NCBI GenBank assembly: GCA_963712165.1
Contig: CAVQGY010000002.1
Coordinates: 248,001 to 312,000 of the forward strand
Direction: 5' to 3'
From: B10-G9 sp963712165
GTDB taxonomy: Bacteria > Chloroflexota > Anaerolineae > Anaerolineales > UBA11858
DNA: 64,000 nucleotides
Of this stretch, positions 18,235-25,716 are shown piece by piece. The first letter of the stretch is position 1. Every line of letters begins with the position of its first letter. The notes beneath the pieces were generated by a model. That model was not told the DNA's origin. It saw nothing but the letters and a program-made list of their open reading frames with translations, and searched no databases. Made by a program: the position numbers and the translations under genes.

Positions 18235-18690
18235 AAATTACTCCCTTGAATATGAGTTTTCGAGATATTTTCGATATTAAAAGACGAGTAGAGATTATTT
18301 TCTAGCCTATTCCGCCAGATTAAAAAACATTATCATGAAAAAGGGTGCCCTTAGCAAGTTATTTTCATCACCATCTTAGAGAGGATTGATATACAAAGAA
18401 TAGATCTATACCGCTGGATCATCCGGTGTGATTTTCACCGATCTGGCAGCTGCAAAACGCTTTCGGGATGATTGTCCAGTTGCAGGTGAGTTCGGATTGA
18501 CTTACAATAAATAAGGTCAATATGTCCAGTACAACAAGGTAACCTGATTCAGGTACAACACTGCAGCTATCTCCTTCATATGGATCAGATCGACAAGGCG
18601 AAATACATTTTGCACAGGAATAATCCGTCTGAATGATACCAATGCAGATATGCCTGGACCTTCTACCCCTCACTCCCAGGAGAGAATTCC
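18235..18690 (+). promoter_or_regulatory. divergent folD/panB control region
   Basis: No convincing gene is present in these 456 bp. A plus-strand promoter candidate is TTGACT (18497-18502), 18 nt, then TATGTC (18521-18526), leaving a ~160-nt leader before panB. I see no riboswitch consensus in that leader. The folD-proximal part is AT-rich and probably holds the minus-strand promoter, but no clear hexamer pair stands out. Confidence 0.3.
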
Positions 18691-19542
18691 ATGACTGACC
18701 GAAAAAAAGTTACTATCCGTACTCTATTTGACAAGGCTGCCAAGGGAGAACCTATATCCTGGTTAACTTGTTATGACTACCCTACGGCATATTTCCAGGA
18801 ACAGGCTGAGATCGACATGGTTCTGGTTGGAGATAGCCTGGGCATGACTATGCTCGGCTACGATGGTACTCTTCCGGTAACCATGGAAGATATGATCCGC
18901 CACACCCAGGCGGTTCGCCGGGGAGCCCCCACTGCTTTTCTGGTTGGGGATATGCCTTATATGTCCTATCAGGCCAGCACAGAATCTGCCGTACTCAACG
19001 CAGGACGTTTTATGGCTGAAGCCAGTTGTGACGCCATCAAACTGGAAGGCGGCCATGTAATGGCAGACAGGATGCGTGCCATTGTGGCGGCCGGGATCCC
19101 GGCGGTCGGCCACCTTGGTCTCACGCCTCAGAGTGTGGCCTCACTGGGCGGGTTCAGGGTCCAGGGAAGGGGCGCTGCCCAAGCCAAGGAGATCATCGAT
19201 GATGCCAAGGCCCTGGAAGAAGCCGGAGCTTTTTGCATCCTGCTTGAAATGGTGCCAGACAGAGTTACCAAGATCATCACCGATAGAGCCAAGGATTGCC
19301 TGATCATGAGCCTGGGATCCGGTCCCGATGCCCACGGCCAGCTGCTGATCTTCCACGATATGTTCGGCCTCTATCCCAAATTCACACCCAAAATGGCCAA
19401 GGTTTACGGAAATGCGGGCGAAGTGCTCCAGAACGGCCTGATCCAGTACAACAAAGAGGTCAAAGACCAAACCTTCCCAAAGAAGGAAAACTGGTTCACG
19501 ATCAACGATGACGAGTATGAGGAGTTGTTAGGACTTCTTTAA
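18691..19542 (+). CDS. panB: 3-methyl-2-oxobutanoate hydroxymethyltransferase
   Basis: This 283-aa PanB uses 5,10-methylene-THF to convert alpha-ketoisovalerate to ketopantoate, the first step of pantothenate and CoA synthesis. The family blocks LTCYDYPTAYFQEQAEIDMVLVGDSLGM (metal-binding Asp), GDMPYMSYQ, IKLEGG, GIPAVGHLGLTPQS and LLEMVPDRVTKIIT are present. The C-terminus departs somewhat from standard PanB: the IGxGxxxDGQ-type segment reads LGSGPDAHGQLLIFHD. GGAGAG precedes the ATG. panC and panD are not nearby. Its position before an unknown protein and a CoA-transferase could mean a related aldol reaction in another pathway. Confidence 0.9.
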   Translation: MTDRKKVTIRTLFDKAAKGEPISWLTCYDYPTAYFQEQAEIDMVLVGDSLGMTMLGYDGTLPVTMEDMIRHTQAVRRGAPTAFLVGDMPYMSYQASTESAVLNAGRFMAEASCDAIKLEGGHVMADRMRAIVAAGIPAVGHLGLTPQSVASLGGFRVQGRGAAQAKEIIDDAKALEEAGAFCILLEMVPDRVTKIITDRAKDCLIMSLGSGPDAHGQLLIFHDMFGLYPKFTPKMAKVYGNAGEVLQNGLIQYNKEVKDQTFPKKENWFTINDDEYEELLGLL

Positions 19543-19586
19543 TCAAACCTCTAGAAATATCTAAGCTCTTGATGTAAACAGAATTT

Positions 19587-19602
19587 AGTAATCAGTATTC
19601 AG
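19587..19602 (+). repeat. left inverted repeat of the S23 cassette
   Basis: This 16-bp sequence, AGTAATCAGTATTCAG, occurs in exact inverted orientation at 20064-20079 on the far side of the four-helix-bundle gene. AGTAATCAG is repeated again directly after it. The copies flank the S23 gene by 38 and 33 bp. Confidence 0.7.
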
Positions 19603-19640
19603 TAATCAGGGTCAAAGAGCTTATCAAGAGCTGGATATCT

Positions 19641-20030
19641 ATGAGTGAGCGATTGCCATATGTGAATAAGTATCAGGACTTGTCAGTGTATAAGAAATCC
19701 ATCGTTTTGACAAATGATCTTTACAAAATATCAAAGACTTTTCCAAAGGAAGAATTATACGCACTCACTACTCAGATTAGGAGATCATCCAGATCCATTG
19801 GGGCCCAAATAGCAGAAGCTTGGGCGAAGAGGTTGTACACTAAACATTTCATTAGTAAGTTATCCGATGCGGATGCAGAAAATAATGAGACAGAGCATTG
19901 GATATTGATTTCATCCAACTGTGGATATATAACTAAACAGCAAGAATTACATCTAATAAATTCATGTCATGAAATTGGCAAAATGTTAGGCAGTATGATT
20001 TCAAAAGCAAACATGTTTTGTGACCGGTAA
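19641..20030 (+). CDS. four-helix-bundle (S23 / 23S rRNA intervening-sequence type) protein
   Basis: This 129-aa protein resembles the S23 family, small helical proteins often encoded in rRNA intervening sequences or as isolated genes, and related in fold to Avd of diversity-generating retroelements. Typical features are YQDLSVYKKSIVLTNDLYKI, FPKEELYALTTQIRRSSRSI and IAEAWAKR. These give a pentameric four-helix bundle with a basic face in solved relatives. No reverse transcriptase is nearby. The gene is AT-richer than its neighbours and lies between exact inverted repeats, splitting panB from the CoA-transferase operon, which suggests an insertion. The role is unknown; nucleic-acid binding is likely. 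Confidence 0.85.
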   Translation: MSERLPYVNKYQDLSVYKKSIVLTNDLYKISKTFPKEELYALTTQIRRSSRSIGAQIAEAWAKRLYTKHFISKLSDADAENNETEHWILISSNCGYITKQQELHLINSCHEIGKMLGSMISKANMFCDR

Positions 20031-20063
20031 AAATTAATATTGACTCTGTAGATAATTATTAGT

Positions 20064-20079
20064 CTGAATACTGATTACT
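20064..20079 (-). repeat. right inverted repeat of the S23 cassette
   Basis: Exact reverse complement of 19587-19602. It lies between the S23 stop and the Shine-Dalgarno sequence of the next gene. The 461 bp between the two arms hold only the S23 gene. Confidence 0.7.
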
Positions 20080-20106
20080 GACCACTTATCTCTAAGGGAG
20101 AATTAT

Positions 20107-21369
20107 ATGACCGACCTTCGCTCTCGCCTGCAAATTAACCCTGATAAACTGGATTCCATTAATGAGATCCTCCTCAACCCGGATATGGAGATCATTAACG
20201 AATTCCTGGACGTGGTCCAAAAATACGGCACTCCTGAAGAGATCAATGCCAAGGCCAAGGAAGCCAGGAAAATGGAATCCCTGCTCGCCAAGGTAAAGGA
20301 AACCACGCCGGAATACCTGGATGACCTGGAATGGTTGGAAAAACAGAGAGACCAGAGCGCTTTTATCAGCGTGGTTGATTACCGCAGGAAAATCCTGGGG
20401 GAAAAAGCAGACCAGACAGATTTTACCGATGACTATGCTGTTACCCTGGAAATCAGCGCCTGCCAGTATTTTCCCTGGGTGCGCATGATTGCGGAAAGGG
20501 CTCTTGAGAATGGCTTGCTGATCCCGGGAAGGTTCATCCGGGTCCGGAAGATGAAAGAGCAGGAAGAAGACGGCGATCTGCCAGCTTTTGCCGCAGCCAT
20601 GCAAATCCTGGGTGCAAGTTATGTGGAGACCCTGGATACCAAGGGAACGGATGGATCCAATGTCCATCTGGGAGGACCGGCAACCATCACCGGGTATTTT
20701 GGCGGCGTTGGACAGCCCAATCAACACGCCCTCAAATGGCTGGATGAGTTCCTTTATTTCTACACAAATTACGGCATCCGCCAGGTATTGAACATCAATC
20801 CCGGGACAGTTCTTCTGGGTTATATGCTGCATAAGCTAGGTGTGGATAATGAGTTCAAGATCTCTGTCTTCATGGGTAACGATAATCCATACGCTGCCCT
20901 GTGGACTTTGCTGGGAGCCAAGTTATTCACCCGGGAAGATGGCACCACACCCTTAATTGGATTCAACTGGAGCAATTCGGTCAATAATCAGACAATGGAG
21001 TTGACCGCTCAATTCAGGAAAGATCTGGGCTTTGAGGATATCATCCGCTTTGAGCATCATATTACCGAAACCTTCAAAAGCATCGTTGTCCAGCCCTACA
21101 ACCGCAGGGATGAGCTGATTGAAATTGCCGACCATGTCGCCAACGTCTCTGCCAAGCACGAGGGCGGTGACCCGGAAATTGATGGGGCCAGGGAACATCC
21201 CTCAGATATCCTGGATTATTTCCGCGACAAATCCGAAATCTTGGCCGCAGGGCATATGGATTTCTTGGCTGGCAACTTTATGGATAAGTTCCTCGCTGTG
21301 AATAAAACTGCCAGGGCTTTGACAGAAAACGGACTGTCTTTTCTGGCCGCATCCAATTTGCACAAATAG
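20107..21369 (+). CDS. protein of unknown function in the CoA-transferase operon
   Basis: I do not recognise this 420-aa protein. It has no signal peptide or membrane helix. The first ~110 residues are charged and helical. From about residue 115 it becomes compact and conserved-looking, with ETLDTKGTDGSNVHLGGPAT, GYFGGVGQPNQHALKWLDEF, VLNINPGTVLLGYMLHKLGV, FEHHITETFKSIVVQPYNRR and AAGHMDFLAGNFMDKFL. The glycine-rich loops, paired histidines and Asn/Asp-rich turns suggest an alpha/beta-barrel-like enzyme that binds a metal or phosphate, but this is inference. GGGAG precedes the ATG. CoA-transferase genes follow 160 bp later, and panB lies upstream, so it may act on a branched 2-oxo or hydroxy acid. 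Confidence 0.75.
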   Translation: MTDLRSRLQINPDKLDSINEILLNPDMEIINEFLDVVQKYGTPEEINAKAKEARKMESLLAKVKETTPEYLDDLEWLEKQRDQSAFISVVDYRRKILGEKADQTDFTDDYAVTLEISACQYFPWVRMIAERALENGLLIPGRFIRVRKMKEQEEDGDLPAFAAAMQILGASYVETLDTKGTDGSNVHLGGPATITGYFGGVGQPNQHALKWLDEFLYFYTNYGIRQVLNINPGTVLLGYMLHKLGVDNEFKISVFMGNDNPYAALWTLLGAKLFTREDGTTPLIGFNWSNSVNNQTMELTAQFRKDLGFEDIIRFEHHITETFKSIVVQPYNRRDELIEIADHVANVSAKHEGGDPEIDGAREHPSDILDYFRDKSEILAAGHMDFLAGNFMDKFLAVNKTARALTENGLSFLAASNLHK

Positions 21370-21529
21370 ATGGCCTTACAAGTCTGGATCACTCTCAGCA
21401 AAAAATCATCCTGCTGAGCTGAAAACCACTCAGGTGGGAAACGGCAACTTCCCGCTTCCCGCCCCCATCAAGGAATAGCTGATCGGAATCAAACCATATG
21501 ATCAGCTTCATAAGCTGTGGGAGGGCATC

Positions 21530-22501
21530 ATGAATGTAATCCAATCCGGTAAGGGCCCCATTCTTCAACCTCCTGACATGAACGCATTCCGCGAACATAA
21601 CAGGAACAAACCCCGTGGACTGATAGACAAACGAATGAGCGAGGCTGAGGCGATCAGCAAATTCATTCACGATGGCGATTATATCGGTACCGAGCTCTAC
21701 GGTACTGTTCGCTGCCCTCAATCCCTGGTCAATGAGATCATCAGGCAGGGAAAGAAGGACCTCAGAGTCGCAGGGCAGGGAGTCTATGAGCTTGATCTCC
21801 TTCTGGGAGCAAGCTTGATCAAGGCACTCGATCACACCTATATCGGCATGGAGGTATACGGAATCTCCAACTGCTTAAGGAGGGAAGTGGAATCGGGTCG
21901 GGTAGAACACTGTGTGGAATGGAGCAATGCAGCCATTGCCTGGCGGTTTAAGGCTGCGGCAATGGGAGTGCCCTTCATTCCCACACGCTCCATGCTGGGC
22001 ACTGATACCCTGGTATATAGCGGGGCCAAGGTGATCGAAGATCCTTTCGGCACCGGTCCTATCGCCCTGCTTCCCGCCTTGATCCTGGATGTTGGTTTGA
22101 TCCACGTCCACAGATCTGACTGTTACGGTAATGCCCAAATTGACGGCATCAGCGGATTTGCGTTTGAGCTGGCTCGGGCATCTAAGAACCTGATCATCAG
22201 CGCTGAAGAGATCGTTCCAACCGAGGAAATACGGAAAAACCCTGACCGGACGATCATACCCTATTACCTGGTCGACGCTGTAGTTGAGGCTCCTTTCGGT
22301 TCCCATCCGGGTGAGATGTGTTATGTGTACGAGCGGGATGAGCCGCAGATCAAAGCCTGGGTGGAAGCTTCCCGGGACCCGGAAACGACCCAGGAATATC
22401 TTAAAAAATATATCTACGACCTGAAAGATCACCAGGCTTATCTGGATCTGATCGGAAAAGACAGACTGCAGACGTTAAAGGACATGGTCCCGGAGGTCTA
22501 A
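21530..22501 (+). CDS. CoA-transferase alpha subunit (glutaconate/3-oxoacid type)
   Basis: This 323-aa subunit belongs to family I CoA-transferases, which move CoA between an acyl-CoA and a free acid. It is closest in layout to GctA-like alpha subunits. Visible blocks are HDGDYIGTELYGTVRCPQSLVNEII, IKALDHTYIGMEVYG, GVPFIPTRSMLGTD, DVGLIHVHRSDCYGNAQIDG and AEEIVPTEEIRKNPDRTIIP. It is somewhat longer than short AtoD-type subunits. GGGAGG precedes the ATG, and the beta subunit begins one base after its stop. The substrate cannot be read from sequence. Confidence 0.85.
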   Translation: MNVIQSGKGPILQPPDMNAFREHNRNKPRGLIDKRMSEAEAISKFIHDGDYIGTELYGTVRCPQSLVNEIIRQGKKDLRVAGQGVYELDLLLGASLIKALDHTYIGMEVYGISNCLRREVESGRVEHCVEWSNAAIAWRFKAAAMGVPFIPTRSMLGTDTLVYSGAKVIEDPFGTGPIALLPALILDVGLIHVHRSDCYGNAQIDGISGFAFELARASKNLIISAEEIVPTEEIRKNPDRTIIPYYLVDAVVEAPFGSHPGEMCYVYERDEPQIKAWVEASRDPETTQEYLKKYIYDLKDHQAYLDLIGKDRLQTLKDMVPEV

Positions 22502-22502
22502 A

Positions 22503-23270
22503 ATGGCAGATGCTCCCTATAACCCCAACGAATTGATGATCTGTTCAGCTTCCAGGTTGATGGAAGATAATTCAACTGTTTTTATCGGAACAGGAATTCC
22601 CATGTTGGCTGGCGCTTTGGCACAAAAGATGCATGCTCCTAATTTGATCAGCATTTTTGAGTTTGGAGGAACTGGCGCAGTGCTGGAAGAGCTGCCGCTG
22701 GCCGTTGGTGAAAGGCGTACTTTCCACAAGGCTCTGGCTGCCTCGGGCATCCTGGATGTTGTGGAGACCGCCCAGCGCGGTTATGTCGATTACGGATTCC
22801 TGGGCGGAGCCCAGATCGATCCTTTCGGCAACCTCAACTCGACCGTTATTGGTGACCATGATAACCCCAAGGTCCGCCTGCCTGGCAGCGGGGGCGGCAA
22901 CGACGTGGGTTCCCACTGCTGGCGCACGATCGCAATTATGAAACACGACAAATTGCGCTTTGTTGAGAAAGTTGATTTCATCACTACCCCGGGATATCTT
23001 GATGGACCCGGCGCAAGGGAAATAGCAGGACTGCCACCAGGGACAGGTCCCTATCGGGTTGTGACAACACTTGGCATCCTGGGATATGATGAGGAAAGCA
23101 AAAGGATGAAGCTGCTTTCCCTGCAGCCGGGCGCTAAAGTGGATCAGGTGCTCGAAAACACAGGCTTTGAACTTCTTCTTGGGGATGAGATCACACAAAA
23201 TCCAGCCCCCACGGAAAAGGAATTGAGGATCCTCCGGGAGGAAGTGGATAAAGATCGATTCTATATCTAG
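22503..23270 (+). CDS. CoA-transferase beta subunit (glutaconate/3-oxoacid type)
   Basis: This 255-aa partner of the preceding subunit carries the likely catalytic Glu in SIFEFGGTGAVLEELP, equivalent to the ExG motif whose glutamate forms the glutamyl-CoA thioester. Other blocks are VFIGTGIPMLAGALAQK, RGYVDYGFLGGAQIDPFGNLNST, VRLPGSGGGNDVGSHCWRT and the late RVVTTLGILGYDEES. It starts with ATG one base after the alpha stop, using a GGAGGT inside that gene. The pair should form a heteromer. With the unrecognised upstream protein, it may activate a branched-chain or hydroxylated acid. Confidence 0.88.
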   Translation: MADAPYNPNELMICSASRLMEDNSTVFIGTGIPMLAGALAQKMHAPNLISIFEFGGTGAVLEELPLAVGERRTFHKALAASGILDVVETAQRGYVDYGFLGGAQIDPFGNLNSTVIGDHDNPKVRLPGSGGGNDVGSHCWRTIAIMKHDKLRFVEKVDFITTPGYLDGPGAREIAGLPPGTGPYRVVTTLGILGYDEESKRMKLLSLQPGAKVDQVLENTGFELLLGDEITQNPAPTEKELRILREEVDKDRFYI

Positions 23271-23379
23271 GGACTGCTGGCGAACAATCGTATTCTATTC
23301 AGGTGTATAATTTGCGGTAGTAAACATTCTATTGGGATTTTCGCAATACTATAAGTGCCCAGTCCGGAAAAATCCGATA

Positions 23380-24111
23380 ATGAAAGAAAAACAGGCCATC
23401 CAGGAAACATTCAAGGAATACTCAGTCCATTACGAAGAGTCTATGGACAGCGAATTAAATAGATTCTGGGGCTGGAGCTATGCTAAGTTATTGGAGGAGT
23501 TAGTAAAAAGAACTCCAATCCAAGAAGACCAAAAAGTCCTTGATATCGCTACTGGAACCGCGATGATACCAAGAAAGATATCCACAAAAAACATCCCGGG
23601 TATCCATATTACTGGTCTTGATATCACAGAAGCAATGTTAACAAAAGGCAAGACGGAAATTCTAAAAACAGATTCATATAACTCAATCTCTTTAACTTGT
23701 GGTGATGCAATGGCATTGCCTTTTTCATCTCAGACATTTGATGTAGTTCTCTCAGGACTTGCCTCTCATCACATGAACATTCCATTGATGCTATCAGAGA
23801 AGAAACGGGTGCTGAAACCAGGCGGCTTGTTATCTATCATCGACATAGGTATGTCATCTTTTTGGAAATTACCCATCATACGCGACCTTGTTAAAGTGAT
23901 AGTTTTCTTTGTTTTTCTGTTCCAAAATAATCCCGTGCGCGCTTGGGCAGAAGCAGCAGCAATGAAAAACACTAGAACTCCAGAAGGTTGGAAATCAGAA
24001 TTAGAAAAGGCTGGGTTTGAAGATATCAGGATTACAAAATTATCTTCAAAATACAGTTGGATCCCTGAACCATTAACTATCCAATCAACATACAATTTGG
24101 AGAAACCATGA
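23380..24111 (+). CDS. class I SAM-dependent methyltransferase
   Basis: This 243-aa methyltransferase has motif I VLDIATGTAMIPRKI near residue 50, motif II GLDITEAMLTKGK, motif III CGDAMALPFSSQTFDVVLSG, and a post-core hydrophobic segment LVKVIVFFVFLFQNN that may touch the membrane. The layout resembles UbiE/MenG-like small-molecule methyltransferases. ATG at 23380 is preferred to the open-frame start at 23332 because MKEKQAIQ begins the usual fold. Its stop overlaps the next gene's ATG in ATGA, so the two are coupled. It is AT-richer than the metabolic genes upstream. Confidence 0.85.
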   Translation: MKEKQAIQETFKEYSVHYEESMDSELNRFWGWSYAKLLEELVKRTPIQEDQKVLDIATGTAMIPRKISTKNIPGIHITGLDITEAMLTKGKTEILKTDSYNSISLTCGDAMALPFSSQTFDVVLSGLASHHMNIPLMLSEKKRVLKPGGLLSIIDIGMSSFWKLPIIRDLVKVIVFFVFLFQNNPVRAWAEAAAMKNTRTPEGWKSELEKAGFEDIRITKLSSKYSWIPEPLTIQSTYNLEKP

Positions 24112-25715
24112 AACCTATCAGCACTCTTATACAACAGGGCAGACAGAAAGAGCTTTGGACAAAATATCTTGGATACTTAGATTTGAATATCCACGAGTTC
24201 ATGGAAATTCAGGAGCGCCTCCTCCTTGAGCAAATAGACCTGCTGGGAAAAAGCATGATGGGAAGAATGATAATGGGGGATGTGATTCCCTCAAGTATAG
24301 AGGAATTTCGGGAGATCGTACCCCTGACTTCCTATAAGGATTACCATGAATACCTCGACCCCAAGAGGACCGATGTATTGCCCCGGGAGCCAGTTGCCTG
24401 GGCCCACACATCTGGGAGGAGCGGTGATTTCCGATGGAAATGGGCACCGTATTCCCAGAAGATGTATGACAAACTTGGCGAATCTGTTACTGCTTCCATG
24501 ATCATGTCCTCCTGCTCAAAGAAAGGCGAAGTGCTGATTGAGCCCTTTGATACGGTCCTGGTGGGGACGGCCCCAAAGCCATATTTTTCCGGAGAAATCA
24601 CTAGATCTGCGAGTGAATTGATGGATCTGGAATTTTTTCCTCCTCTGGAAACCGAAGCCGAACTGGATTTTAGAGAGAGACTTCAAGTTGGATTTAAAAT
24701 GGCGATGATGGAGGGAGTGGATTTCTTTTACGGACTTGCCAGTTTCCTGGTTGGCGTTGGTGAACGATTTGAAAAAGGCTCGGGGTCAATGACGCTGTCA
24801 CCCGATCTATTGAAATCAAAGATCCTCGGGAGAATGCTTAAAGCATACATTTCAAAAAAAATTGGGGGGAAAAATATGCTGCCCAAGGATATCTGGAAAT
24901 TAAAAGGCATCATGACCGGCGGCGTTGACGCTTCGATCTATAAAGAGCAGATTGAATACTACTGGGGCAAAAAACCGCTTGAAGGGTACGCCTGCACTGA
25001 AGGCGGATCGATGTGCATGCAATCCTGGAACTATCAGGGTATGACCTTTTACCCAGATGTTAATTTCCTGGAGTTCATCCCTCATGAGGAACACAAGAAA
25101 AGCAAAAAAGATCCAGAATATAAACCGAAAACTCTACTCTATAACGAACTGAAACCTGGGGTTTATGAGTTGGTCTTTACTAACTTTCATGGCGGTATAT
25201 TCACCAGGTACCGTATCGGAGATCTGTTTGAAGTCCTTTCTGAGAGAGATGAAGAGTTGAACATCAATCTCCCCCAGATTCGATTTTATTCCCGGGACAG
25301 CGACATCATCAATATCGCTGGTTTCGCCTTGATCACAGAATCAGATATCTGGAATGCCCTGCAAAACACCGAGCTGGATTATTACGAGTGGGTAGCCCGC
25401 AAGGAAATGATCAATAACAAATCGTATCTGCACATCTTCATCGAATTGAAAACGATGGACCAGACCAATCTCAGTGATGTGGAAGAACAAATCAGCATGG
25501 CGCTGCGCAAAGTGAACTCTGATTTTAAGGATTGTGAGGATATGCTTGGGTACAGGCCGGTCAAAGCAACCATGCTCAATCCCGGGGCATTTGGGGTGTA
25601 TATGGATTATCAACAAAGCCAGGGGGCTGATCTGGCACATACCAAACCCCCCCACATGAAACCCACATCTGACCAGATGAAACGTTTATTGGGAGGGAAA
25701 AAGGTTATTGGGTAG
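24108..25715 (+). CDS. GH3-family acyl-adenylating enzyme
   Basis: This 535-aa protein belongs to the GH3 family, best known for plant enzymes that adenylate jasmonate or indole-acetate and join them to amino acids. Three nucleotide-site motifs can be placed: HTSGRSGDFRWK near residue 100 (motif I), EGYACTEGG near residue 290 (motif II) and RYRIGDLFEV near residue 367 (motif III). A C-terminal domain follows. The length fits bacterial GH3 proteins. It overlaps the methyltransferase gene by 4 nt and lies 1 nt before the HD-GYP gene, so one transcript probably covers all three. The likely reaction is ATP-dependent activation of a carboxylic acid; the substrate is unknown. Confidence 0.88.
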   Translation: MKPISTLIQQGRQKELWTKYLGYLDLNIHEFMEIQERLLLEQIDLLGKSMMGRMIMGDVIPSSIEEFREIVPLTSYKDYHEYLDPKRTDVLPREPVAWAHTSGRSGDFRWKWAPYSQKMYDKLGESVTASMIMSSCSKKGEVLIEPFDTVLVGTAPKPYFSGEITRSASELMDLEFFPPLETEAELDFRERLQVGFKMAMMEGVDFFYGLASFLVGVGERFEKGSGSMTLSPDLLKSKILGRMLKAYISKKIGGKNMLPKDIWKLKGIMTGGVDASIYKEQIEYYWGKKPLEGYACTEGGSMCMQSWNYQGMTFYPDVNFLEFIPHEEHKKSKKDPEYKPKTLLYNELKPGVYELVFTNFHGGIFTRYRIGDLFEVLSERDEELNINLPQIRFYSRDSDIINIAGFALITESDIWNALQNTELDYYEWVARKEMINNKSYLHIFIELKTMDQTNLSDVEEQISMALRKVNSDFKDCEDMLGYRPVKATMLNPGAFGVYMDYQQSQGADLAHTKPPHMKPTSDQMKRLLGGKKVIG

Positions 25716-25716
25716 T

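Noticed and set aside
18419..18673. 84-codon minus-strand ORF in the folD/panB gap
   Set aside because: Cys-rich unconvincing composition, no ribosome site, no recognisable domain.
19641..20030. Diversity-generating retroelement Avd gene
   Set aside because: No reverse transcriptase, template repeat or variable repeat nearby; plain S23-type protein is the safer call.
20092..20832. 246-codon ORF opposite the unknown 420-aa gene
   Set aside because: The plus-strand frame has a good ribosome site, operon context and enzyme-like blocks; the opposite frame reads like a shadow.
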